Assembly (NCBI GenBank): GCA_002415485.1
Contig: DHYU01000022.1
Location: forward strand, 857 to 29,197
Reading direction: 5' to 3'
DNA: 28,341 bases
From: Proteobacteria bacterium UBA5122
Lineage (GTDB): Bacteria > Pseudomonadota > Gammaproteobacteria > Tenderiales > Tenderiaceae
Below, one piece after another: positions 1 through 6,567 of this stretch. The stretch's first letter is position 1. Each line of letters opens with the position of its first letter. The notes beneath the pieces are model-generated. The model searched no databases and had not been told where the DNA came from. It saw only the letters and a list, made by a program, of their open reading frames with translations. A program made the translations under genes and the position numbers.

Positions 1-602
1 TCCCACTCGGCCTCAGTCGGCAGACGCTTGCCGAGCCAACGACAATAACTGGCGGCATCGAACCAATTGACCGCCGCCACAGGCAGCACATCCCGCTGCG
101 CCTGAATCTTTAACAACTCATCGACGATCGCCTCGGCCGCCATCTCTCTTGTATCCATATCGAGCTGAAAATAATCGACGGCGACCTTGCGCAACAAATC
201 CACCTCGAAACTACGCAGTTTGTCTTCGAGCACGTTGTAACCGTTCTGAATCCACGGCGGCGGTGGCTCCGCCCCTGTATCCATCACATACCGTTTGTAT
301 TCGGCATTGGTTACCTCAAGGGCATCGATAAAAAAGGCATTCACCTTTTGCTCATGCCGCGGGTGTTCATCCAGATACATGGGCTGACGAAAGCCAAACT
401 CCTGCTGTTTACCCTCGGTGTCCACCTGATCACTGCCCATCACGAATGGTCCACCCGGAATAAACACCATGCCCTCCGGCAAACCATCGCTCGAACTGGT
501 CGTCGCCCCGCCCCCGCTCAACTGCGGCAAGGTCTGCTGCTGGTAGTAATACAAACCAAATACCAGGGCCAGAATCCCCATCAGTATCCATACCATCTTC
601 AT
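1..602 (-). CDS. FGE-sulfatase (SUMF1) domain protein, membrane-anchored, 3' end outside window
   Basis: About 200 residues are visible, read from ATG at 602 down to the window edge, so the C-terminal half is missing. The N-terminus has one hydrophobic segment (about residues 4-18, MVWILMGILALVFGLYYY) that is probably a membrane anchor or uncleaved signal. It is followed by a Ser/Gly/Thr linker and then the FGE-sulfatase fold: GMVFIPGGPFVMGS, an EVTNAEYKR block and the conserved AASYCRWLGKRLPTEAEWE block at the edge. This family includes formylglycine-generating enzyme but also many non-catalytic or otherwise used members such as PvdO and EgtB-type domains. A segment of about 60 residues between the EVTN block and the AASYCRW block is longer than usual. 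It lies 24 bases downstream of the second FGE-like gene and is probably co-transcribed with it. The segment carrying any Cx4C catalytic pair is beyond the edge, so activity cannot be judged. No strong ribosome binding site is seen. Confidence 0.88.
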   Translation of the reverse strand, partial: MKMVWILMGILALVFGLYYYQQQTLPQLSGGGATTSSSDGLPEGMVFIPGGPFVMGSDQVDTEGKQQEFGFRQPMYLDEHPRHEQKVNAFFIDALEVTNAEYKRYVMDTGAEPPPPWIQNGYNVLEDKLRSFEVDLLRKVAVDYFQLDMDTREMAAEAIVDELLKIQAQRDVLPVAAVNWFDAASYCRWLGKRLPTEAEW

Positions 603-626
603 GAATTGACTAAACACGTCGCGCCT

Positions 627-1655
627 CTACTCTGCATCCTTGGCACAACGAAAACCAAAACTCTCGTTGCGCGTGCGCGGATGAAAAAAACTACGATTGA
701 ACACCGGGGCCGAGATCCCGCACTTGTAAAACGAACAATCCCACCACGAACCACCCTTTAGGACCTTATATTTCTCGCCATAGTTCTCGGTAATTCGCGT
801 ATTCCCCGGGTAGGGTAGATACCAGCTCGACGTCCACTCCCACACATTGCCGGTCATATCATAGAGGCCAAACGGACTCCTCCCCCCCTCAAATGCCCCC
901 ACCGGCGTGGTATCGCCCTCTAAATACTTTGCCGCCCAACGTACCGGCGTATTGGCCTTGTCGATACTGAACTCACTGCCCCACGGGAAGACCCGCCCGT
1001 CGGTCCCCCGTGCCGCCTTCTCCCACTCACGATCATCCGGCAGGCGTTTACCCGCCCAGCGACAATAGGCATCCGCATCCTGCCACGAGACAAACGTCAC
1101 CGGATGATCGGCCTTGCCCTCTGGAAAGGTGCGATTACGAAAATGACTGGGCGAACGCTGTCCCGTGTCATCCATAAACCGTTTGTACTGCAGATTGGTC
1201 ACTTCGTATTTGTCGATCAGAAACGCGTCCAACACCACCTCATGGCGCGGTCCCTCGTCAGGCAGGCGGAAATCGGTACCTCGAATAAATGGTCCTGCCG
1301 GGATACGGATCATCTCATTCGGTTCGGCGCCAATGCGACTCTCGTCGTAATACATCGGCACACTCATGCCCGCCCCCTGACCCTCGGCCCTCGCCTTAGG
1401 TTTGGCGGTGCGGATCGCCGCGCCCATCTGTTCCAGCGCCTCACTAAAATCGGTCCGCAGCCCCTTTTCCTTGTGGCACTCAACGCAGGCGGTCGACGTC
1501 GAGCGCTTGAACAGCTCCATATCCCCCTCCTGATGACAGGCGACACAGCCCTCCATATCGTCATGATGAAAACGGATCAAACGATCGTCAGCGGCCGACA
1601 CCACCCCCGCCATCACCATCAACAGAGCCGCAACGCTCCCACACACAAACCTCAT
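627..1655 (-). CDS. Di-haem cytochrome / FGE-sulfatase (SUMF1) fusion protein, exported
   Basis: This is a 342-residue protein counted from ATG 1655. A longer reading frame exists upstream, but this start opens directly into a signal peptide (residues 1-21, ending VVSA). After cleavage come a HH pair (30-31) and two haem c motifs, CVACH (37-41) and CVECH (57-61), spaced like a small class III or c7-type di-haem unit. A linker follows, then an FGE-sulfatase domain from about residue 115 to the end: IRIPAGPFIRGTD, KYEVTNLQYKRFM, DAYCRWAGKRLPDDREWEKA, MTGNVWEWTSSW, GGSWWDC and GFRC. The protein should sit in the periplasm with covalent haem. Residues C307 and C312 form a Cx4C pair at the place where FGE has its two catalytic, copper-binding cysteines; many other family members lack it. 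The fold assignment is firm. The function, whether structural, redox or true formylglycine formation, is not known. It heads a likely two-gene operon with the second FGE-like gene. Confidence 0.9.
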   Translation of the reverse strand: MRFVCGSVAALLMVMAGVVSAADDRLIRFHHDDMEGCVACHQEGDMELFKRSTSTACVECHKEKGLRTDFSEALEQMGAAIRTAKPKARAEGQGAGMSVPMYYDESRIGAEPNEMIRIPAGPFIRGTDFRLPDEGPRHEVVLDAFLIDKYEVTNLQYKRFMDDTGQRSPSHFRNRTFPEGKADHPVTFVSWQDADAYCRWAGKRLPDDREWEKAARGTDGRVFPWGSEFSIDKANTPVRWAAKYLEGDTTPVGAFEGGRSPFGLYDMTGNVWEWTSSWYLPYPGNTRITENYGEKYKVLKGGSWWDCSFYKCGISAPVFNRSFFHPRTRNESFGFRCAKDAE

Positions 1656-1767
1656 GCCACCCCAAACCCCAGAAGTCAAAACGGACCCAAGATTAACACG
1701 AGCAAAAAACCACAACCAAAACTTGACGCCGCCAGGGCAACTTGGTTTAATACGCGCCTCTCAACAC

Positions 1768-1843
1768 GCCCAGTTAGCTCAGTCGGTAGAGCAGGGGACT
1801 GAAAATCCCCGTGTCCTTGGTTCGATTCCGAGACTGGGCACCA
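1768..1843 (+). tRNA. tRNA-Phe (anticodon GAA)
   Basis: The 76 bases fold as a complete cloverleaf: 7-bp acceptor stem GCCCAGT/ACTGGGC, D arm GCTC/GAGC, anticodon stem GGGGA/TCCCC, T arm CTTGG/CCGAG with TTCGATT loop, discriminator A and an encoded CCA. The anticodon loop CTGAAAA places GAA at 1801-1803. The body is very close to gammaproteobacterial tRNA-Phe as I remember it. Confidence 0.97.
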
Positions 1844-1850
1844 TAATCCC

Positions 1851-1883
1851 AAAGGCCTCGCTGTTTCAGCGGGGCCTTTTTTA
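1851..1883 (+). terminator. Intrinsic terminator of tRNA-Phe
   Basis: An 11-base arm (AGGCCTCGCTG) and its near-complement (CAGCGGGGCCT, one G-T pair) surround a TTT loop and are followed by a run of T residues. It lies 8 bases past the tRNA CCA end, as expected for a tRNA transcript terminator. Confidence 0.9.
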
Positions 1884-1911
1884 TTACCCCAACACTGCCG
1901 CAGCTCCCTAA

Positions 1912-1929
1912 GATTGGACTGAACCAATC
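1912..1929. promoter_or_regulatory. Inverted repeat GATTGG-n6-CCAATC upstream of the copper operon
   Basis: There are two perfect 6-base arms with a 6-base spacer, ending 44 bases before the first ATG of the copper operon. The placement suits an operator for a metal-responsive regulator. No regulator gene is found in the window, and the motif is not one I can assign to CueR or CopR, so the role is inferred. Confidence 0.3.
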
Positions 1930-1973
1930 CCCCGCCTTTGACTCGAACGCCCAATATCACCAAAATATCACGC

Positions 1974-2315
1974 ATGAAGAGACACGCCTTTAAATGCCAT
2001 CTATTCCTAGTCTGCCTCCTGATCTTCAGCGGCAGTGTGCAGGCATGGACATCCCTGCCTGCATCGCATACCGCAGACACCGAGGTGATCATGGACTTGG
2101 CGATGGATCACGATGAGCATTGCCCATCTCAGTCCGATGCCGATGACACCGTGTCTTGTCAGGGAGGCCACTGCAGCATGTGCGTGATCGGCCTGTCGCT
2201 CCAGCCGCCCATGGGCAACCACGCGACCTCACCGCCAATGCTGCCTACCGTGGCACTGCACAGCACCAGTATCGCCATCAGCGAACTCTATCGACCGCCG
2301 AGAGCTTTGTTCTAA
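1974..2315 (+). CDS. Small exported His/Cys-rich protein of the copper operon
   Basis: This is a 113-residue protein from ATG 1974; an in-frame TTG at 1938 would add 12 residues with no signal logic. Residues 1-24 form a signal peptide (hydrophobic FLVCLLIFSGS, cleavage after VQA). The mature part carries an acidic, His- and Cys-rich stretch, DHDEHCPSQSD followed by CQGGHCSMC, which looks able to bind a soft metal ion. A Pro-rich region and a charged tail end it. Small secreted Cys/His-rich proteins are often found at the head of copper-resistance operons, and this one lies 39 bases before copA on the same strand. That placement suggests a periplasmic copper-binding or accessory role, which is inference. 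I do not recognise a named family with confidence. Confidence 0.75.
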   Translation: MKRHAFKCHLFLVCLLIFSGSVQAWTSLPASHTADTEVIMDLAMDHDEHCPSQSDADDTVSCQGGHCSMCVIGLSLQPPMGNHATSPPMLPTVALHSTSIAISELYRPPRALF

Positions 2316-2354
2316 ACACGAATTCATTCTGTTTAAACACGACTCGAGGTTTTT

Positions 2355-4196
2355 ATGAAAACAAAAGTTCCTGTTTCAGCGCCTGCTGAAGCCAATATTT
2401 CACGCCGCCGCTTTGTAAAGGGCCTCGCCGCCGGTTCAATGCTGGCCGGCCTGGGTTTCCCGCTCAACATGCTGCACGCATCGCCCAATCTGCGCATGCG
2501 GCAAAACATCTTGAGCGGCCAAGCGTTTGACCTGACCATCGGCGAGCAGGTGGTCAATTTCACCGGCCAACGCGCCATTGCCACCACGGTCAATCAATCT
2601 CTGCCGGCACCGATCCTGCGCTGGCGCGAAGGCGACCTAATTAAACTAAGCGTAAAAAACACGCTGGACGTGATGTCGTCGATCCACTGGCACGGGCTCA
2701 TCTTGCCCGCCAACATGGATGGGGTGCCGGGCATGAGCTTTAACGGCATCGCCCCCGGAGAAACCTTTACCTATCAGTTTCATGCCAATCAATCCGGCAC
2801 CTACTGGTATCACAGCCACTCGGGTTTTCAGGAACAGACCGGGCTCTACGGCGCCATCATCATCGATCCAAAAGAACCTGAACATTTTGAATACGATCGC
2901 GACTACGTCATTGTGCTCTCCGATTGGAGCGACGAAGACCCGGAAACTGTCTTGCGCAACCTCAAGAAACGTTCCCACTATTACAATTTTAATGAGCGCA
3001 CGGCGGGCGACCTGGTGCAGGAGATCAAGGAAAAGGGCCTCGCGCAGACCTGGAATGATCGCGCCATGTGGAATCAGATGCGCATGAGTGATCGCGACAT
3101 ATCAGATGTCACCGGTTATACCTATACGTTTTTGATGAATGGCATCACCCCGGCCGAGCACTGGCGCGGGCTGTTTAAGCCCGGCGAGAAGATCCGCCTG
3201 CGTTTCATCAATGCCGGCGCCATGACCTTTTTCGATGTGCGCATCCCGGGCCTGAAGATGACCGTGGTCGCGGCCGACGGCCAATACGTGGAGCCGGTGA
3301 CCGTCGATGAGTTTCGCATTGGCTCCGCCGAGACCTATGATGTGATTGTCGAGCCGACGGATGATCAACCCTATTGCCTGTTTGCCCAGGCCATTGATCG
3401 TTCCGGTTATGCCTGCGGTTCGTTGACGCCGGACATGGGCCGCATCGCCGATGTGCCAGGGCTCGACCCTGTGCCTGTACTCAGCCACGCCGACATGGGC
3501 ATGGCGCATGGCAATCACCAAGCTGGTGACAACCATGCTTCCTCGTCTCATGCCTCGCACCAGAATCACGAGCAGCACGAACAACATAAAAGTCATGCGG
3601 GACACGCCATGCCCAACCACTCGACCATGGACCATGGCAGCGCGGCTCATCACGCATCGCACCCATCATCCGCCCCGGGCACCACTGAAGAAAAAATCAT
3701 TAAGCTCGGCCCTTACGTCGACATGGTCGCAGAGAATCCGCAGTACCGTCTCGATGACCCCGGTGTTGGCCTGCGGGACAATGGCCGCCGCGTCCTGACC
3801 TATGCCGATCTGCGCAACTACTATCACAACCATCATACTCAAACACCAACTCGCGAGATCAAACTACATTTAACCGGCAACATGAGTCGTTACATGTGGT
3901 CGATAGACGGCATCGATAGTCACGACGCGCCCCCCATCGAACTGAAATACGGCGAGCGTGTACGCTTCACCCTGGTGAACGATACGATGATGAATCACCC
4001 CATCCACCTTCACGGCCTGTGGAGTGAGCTGGAAACCGGCGACATGATGCGGCTACCGAAGAAACACACCGTCATCGTCCAGCCGGGCGCCAAGATCAGC
4101 TATCAGGTCACGGCCGATGCAAAAGGCGATTGGGCATTTCACTGCCACCTGCTCTATCACATGATGGGCATGTTCAGAACTGTGCGCGTAGTTTAA
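2355..4196 (+). CDS. copA: Copper resistance multicopper oxidase, CopA/PcoA family
   Basis: This 613-residue protein is close to the usual CopA/PcoA length. A Tat signal is visible (SRRRF at 16-20, then a hydrophobic stretch ending LHA), as expected for a cuproenzyme exported folded. The copper ligands of the three-cupredoxin fold are present: HWHG (111-114), WYHSHSG (151-157), HPIHLHG (548-554) and HCHLLYHMMGM (from 596), which contains the type 1 Cys-His pair. Residues about 376-441 form a Met/His-rich insert (repeats such as MGMAHGNH, HEQHEQH, MDHGS) that is typical of CopA and is thought to bind additional copper. The family oxidises Cu(I) to less toxic Cu(II) in the periplasm. A GAGGT ribosome binding site lies at 2346-2350. 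The stop codon overlaps the ribosome binding site of copB, which indicates coupled expression. Confidence 0.97.
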   Translation: MKTKVPVSAPAEANISRRRFVKGLAAGSMLAGLGFPLNMLHASPNLRMRQNILSGQAFDLTIGEQVVNFTGQRAIATTVNQSLPAPILRWREGDLIKLSVKNTLDVMSSIHWHGLILPANMDGVPGMSFNGIAPGETFTYQFHANQSGTYWYHSHSGFQEQTGLYGAIIIDPKEPEHFEYDRDYVIVLSDWSDEDPETVLRNLKKRSHYYNFNERTAGDLVQEIKEKGLAQTWNDRAMWNQMRMSDRDISDVTGYTYTFLMNGITPAEHWRGLFKPGEKIRLRFINAGAMTFFDVRIPGLKMTVVAADGQYVEPVTVDEFRIGSAETYDVIVEPTDDQPYCLFAQAIDRSGYACGSLTPDMGRIADVPGLDPVPVLSHADMGMAHGNHQAGDNHASSSHASHQNHEQHEQHKSHAGHAMPNHSTMDHGSAAHHASHPSSAPGTTEEKIIKLGPYVDMVAENPQYRLDDPGVGLRDNGRRVLTYADLRNYYHNHHTQTPTREIKLHLTGNMSRYMWSIDGIDSHDAPPIELKYGERVRFTLVNDTMMNHPIHLHGLWSELETGDMMRLPKKHTVIVQPGAKISYQVTADAKGDWAFHCHLLYHMMGMFRTVRVV

Positions 4197-4207
4197 GGAG
4201 GCCCGCG

Positions 4208-4900
4208 ATGAAAAAGTTATTGATTGCAGCAATCTGTTCTGTCGCCAGCCTCAACACTTCCTTTGCCATGGACAGTGCCAACCCGGTCATATTCAAGGGC
4301 ATGCTCAAACATCTGGAACATGTTGAAAAATCTTCAGGTGAAACCTCTCTCCACTGGGATGCCGAGGCCTGGCTGGGCACCGACATCAATAAACTCTGGC
4401 TGAAGAGTGAAGGCGAACGACACGAAGGTAAAATCGAACAACATCGAATACAACTGCTCTACAACCGTGCCGTCCTCGCCTACTGGGATGTACAGCTTGG
4501 CCTTGCCCATGACACCAAATCCAGCCCCAGCGACAACTGGCTGGCCTTGGGCATACATGGCACCGCCCCTTACTTTATTGATACGGAGGTCAACCTGCTG
4601 ATTGGTGAGCATGGATTCAGCACGCTGGATATGAGTCTCGCTCAAGAGTGGATGCTCACACAGCGATGGGCACTGGAACCGGAGATTAGCTTAAACGCCA
4701 ACAGCAAAGACTCAACGGAGTTCGGTCTGGGCAGCGGCCTCAGTCAGCTGGAGGCATCACTACGCCTGCACTATGAAGTGCGTCGTGAGTTTGCACCGTA
4801 CGTAGGCATCGCCAGTCATCGATATCTGGGCGATACCAAGTCCATGCGCAACGACAATGGCGACAGTCAGGTCATGATAGGCATCAGCGCCTGGTTCTAG
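4208..4900 (+). CDS. copB: Copper resistance outer-membrane protein CopB, short form
   Basis: This 230-residue protein starts at ATG 4208, chosen for the strong AAGGAG at 4195-4200 and the signal peptide MKKLLIAAICSVASLNTSFA. The body matches the CopB/PcoB outer-membrane beta-barrel: WDAEAWLGTDINKLWLK, alternating hydrophobic strands, and a C-terminal aromatic residue (ISAWF) typical of barrel proteins. Characterised PcoB/CopB proteins are longer because of a Met/His-rich N-terminal segment. Here that segment is absent and the barrel begins soon after the signal peptide. CopB partners CopA in moving or sequestering copper at the outer membrane. It is the last gene of the cop operon, 11 bases after copA. 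Confidence 0.93.
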   Translation: MKKLLIAAICSVASLNTSFAMDSANPVIFKGMLKHLEHVEKSSGETSLHWDAEAWLGTDINKLWLKSEGERHEGKIEQHRIQLLYNRAVLAYWDVQLGLAHDTKSSPSDNWLALGIHGTAPYFIDTEVNLLIGEHGFSTLDMSLAQEWMLTQRWALEPEISLNANSKDSTEFGLGSGLSQLEASLRLHYEVRREFAPYVGIASHRYLGDTKSMRNDNGDSQVMIGISAWF

Positions 4901-4932
4901 CCACTGCTGCCAATACCCGGCCAACACCACAG

Positions 4933-4956
4933 GGCGGGACTATTTTGAGTCCCGCC
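4933..4956. terminator. Hairpin between convergent copB and the GDSL esterase gene
   Basis: Perfect 9-base arms GGCGGGACT/AGTCCCGCC surround a 6-base loop in the 103-base gap between two convergent genes. The stem is strong, but neither strand shows a clear T run after it. It may be a bidirectional terminator or an RNA end-stabilising hairpin. Confidence 0.55.
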
Positions 4957-5003
4957 GCTTGTACACCTACTATCCCAAGTCACTGAGGCCCATGGGCAAC
5001 ATA

Positions 5004-5627
5004 CTATTTAATCGCCCCCGCCTCTTGCAGTAATCGATATACCCCATCCGCAATCACCTGATAACCGGCCTCATTACCGTGAATAGGATCAGACTTCAAA
5101 TCCGAATCCCGCAATACAGATGGAATGGTATCTTTATCCAGGGGGATGGCATTTTCCTCAGCCAATTCGCTATAAAACTCCGGTGCAGTCGGGAACAAAC
5201 CAAACTCCGGCACGGCCAGCAATACCAACTGGATATCGTGAGATTTGATCACATCGATGATCTGTTGAATATTGCCAACGATCTCTTGCTTGCCTTTACG
5301 TCGCAAGATGTCATTACCACCTATACATAAAATCACCAACTGCGGTCGATGCTTATCCAGCTCAGCCTTCACCCGCACCAAGGTGCCAGCCGAAGTCTCG
5401 CCAGGCACACCCGCATTAATCACGGACAACCCTGTCATGTCTGCCAATCGAGATGGATAACTATAGACCTGATCAACGCCCGTACCATAAGTCAAACTAT
5501 CCCCAAGGGCTAACACTACCGCATTATCCTGTAGCGGCGACAATGTCGCTTGAGGCATCCGACCTGACATATAAATCAATGCCACGACCAGAGCCACCAC
5601 CAACCACACAGCCTTTTTATGCCTCAT
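5004..5627 (-). CDS. GDSL/SGNH arylesterase or lysophospholipase (TesA-like)
   Basis: This 207-residue protein begins at ATG 5627 behind a GGGAGG ribosome binding site. An N-terminal hydrophobic segment (residues 6-20) is a signal or anchor, so the enzyme acts in the periplasm. All SGNH blocks are present: GDSLTYG with nucleophile Ser44 (block I), NAG near 71-73 (block II), GGND with Asn105 (block III) and DPIHGNEAGY with Asp180 and His183 (block V). Length and motif spacing fit the TesA/arylesterase group, which hydrolyses acyl esters, lysophospholipids or acyl-CoA. The natural substrate cannot be told from sequence. It converges with copB and is divergent from the thioesterase at 6009, with 381 bases between them. 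Confidence 0.93.
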   Translation of the reverse strand: MRHKKAVWLVVALVVALIYMSGRMPQATLSPLQDNAVVLALGDSLTYGTGVDQVYSYPSRLADMTGLSVINAGVPGETSAGTLVRVKAELDKHRPQLVILCIGGNDILRRKGKQEIVGNIQQIIDVIKSHDIQLVLLAVPEFGLFPTAPEFYSELAEENAIPLDKDTIPSVLRDSDLKSDPIHGNEAGYQVIADGVYRLLQEAGAIK

Positions 5628-6008
5628 GGCAACACCTCCCCCGAGCCAACAACTCGACCAACACCTCGTACTTTATAGATTTAGAGCGCACAAAACCGTG
5701 CCAACCAACAACATCATTGTTAGCAATAACTGCACAATATTAATCTCTAGAATGAGATGACTTTGGACAGCGAAAACCACCTGCTTATGACAACAAAAAA
5801 TAACAAACGAGTCGATGGAGACTCACCCACTTCAAATACAACTCCATCTGCATTGGCCACTGATTGCCTCTAGAACAATCATAAACCTTTCCTCCAGCAC
5901 CATCCTTCAGGCTTGTGAACACCTTTGATAAGGCCGGCACGTTGATCCGCTATGACTCTGTTCATAGCAATTTATCAATTACTGTTACTTTATTAAAGGA
6001 GTTAAATC
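5628..6008. other. Intergenic region between divergent esterase and thioesterase genes
   Basis: These 381 bases hold no coding region I can support. They are A/T-richer than the flanks and must contain promoters for both divergent genes, but I see no convincing -35/-10 pair. The only ordered element is the inverted repeat at 5949-5968. The AAAGGAG ribosome binding site of the thioesterase lies just before its start. Confidence 0.6.
5949..5968. promoter_or_regulatory. Inverted repeat GCTATGA-n6-TCATAGC upstream of thioesterase
   Basis: Perfect 7-base arms with a 6-base spacer end 40 bases before the thioesterase ATG, within the likely promoter or leader. A 20-base two-fold symmetric site of this kind is the normal shape of a dimeric regulator's operator. 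The regulator is unknown. Confidence 0.4.
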
Positions 6009-6449
6009 ATGATGAATTGCAAAGCTCAATGCGACACACAGAACCTGCATACCTATCGCTATGAGTTCAGCCCGACGCTGGGACACTCAAACGCCTACGG
6101 CAATATATATTTTGCCCGTTATTTTGAATGGCAAGGCATGTTGCGTGAGAAATGGTTTAGTGAATGCGTCGTATCGGACATGTTTTCATTGCAAGGGGCC
6201 TTCGTGACCAAGTTCGCCAACAACGAATACAAACAGGAAGTCACTCCCTTTCAGAGTCTACTGTGCATGCTTAACACTCAATCAGTCAAAAAGGCTTCTT
6301 TCGTATTAATTTTCAGATTTTATGACAAGGAAACGGGAACGCTGGTATCTTCTGGAGCTCAAAAAATTGCTTTCATGTCTGGGGGCAAGCTAAAAAAACT
6401 GCCTGATAACGTGTTAACCAAAGTCCGCTCTTATGAACTTATGGAATAG
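6009..6449 (+). CDS. Hotdog-fold acyl-CoA thioesterase (4HBT superfamily)
   Basis: This 146-residue protein follows a strong AAAGGAG ribosome binding site. The N-terminal block GHSNAYGNIYFARYFEWQG (residues 25-43), followed by MLREKWF, is the conserved first helix region of 4HBT hotdog thioesterases. The form NxxGNIYFxxYFxWQGxxRE resembles the branch that includes enediyne-polyketide thioesterases such as CalE7, where the usual catalytic Asp/Glu of the helix is absent. A GAQKIAFMS strand fits the end of the fold. It probably releases an acyl or polyketide chain from CoA or a carrier protein; the substrate is unknown. No polyketide synthase is in the window. The sensor kinase at 6568 lies 118 bases downstream on the same strand. 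Confidence 0.82.
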   Translation: MMNCKAQCDTQNLHTYRYEFSPTLGHSNAYGNIYFARYFEWQGMLREKWFSECVVSDMFSLQGAFVTKFANNEYKQEVTPFQSLLCMLNTQSVKKASFVLIFRFYDKETGTLVSSGAQKIAFMSGGKLKKLPDNVLTKVRSYELME

Positions 6450-6488
6450 AAGATGGAATCAACATATTAAACTAACATAAAAGTCCCG

Positions 6489-6520
6489 CCGCGATCGTGA
6501 AGCACACAACGCGATCGCGG
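6489..6520. repeat. Inverted repeat CCGCGATCG / CGATCGCGG between thioesterase and kinase genes
   Basis: Perfect 9-base arms separated by 14 bases lie midway in the 118-base gap. The stem is GC-rich but no T run follows, so it is not a standard intrinsic terminator. It could limit or process transcription between the two genes, or act as a protein-binding site for the kinase promoter. Confidence 0.5.
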
Positions 6521-6567
6521 CCGACACAAACCTCATTCCGCCATATGCCACAGAGAGCCTACTCGCC

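Noticed and set aside
1104..1802. Long plus-strand open frame (232 codons) opposite the di-haem FGE-like gene
   Set aside because: It is antisense to a clear family protein, runs into tRNA-Phe, and its translation is Arg/His-rich with no recognisable domain.
1676..2092. Minus-strand frame of 138 codons across tRNA-Phe
   Set aside because: It covers a tRNA and terminator and shows no family features, so it is a chance frame.
3102..3662. Minus-strand frame of 186 codons opposite copA
   Set aside because: It is a shadow of the His-rich region of CopA and lacks any family feature.
6489..6520. GCGATCGC as a cyanobacterial HIP1 element
   Set aside because: A single occurrence in a window with gammaproteobacterial gene order; chance identity is more likely.
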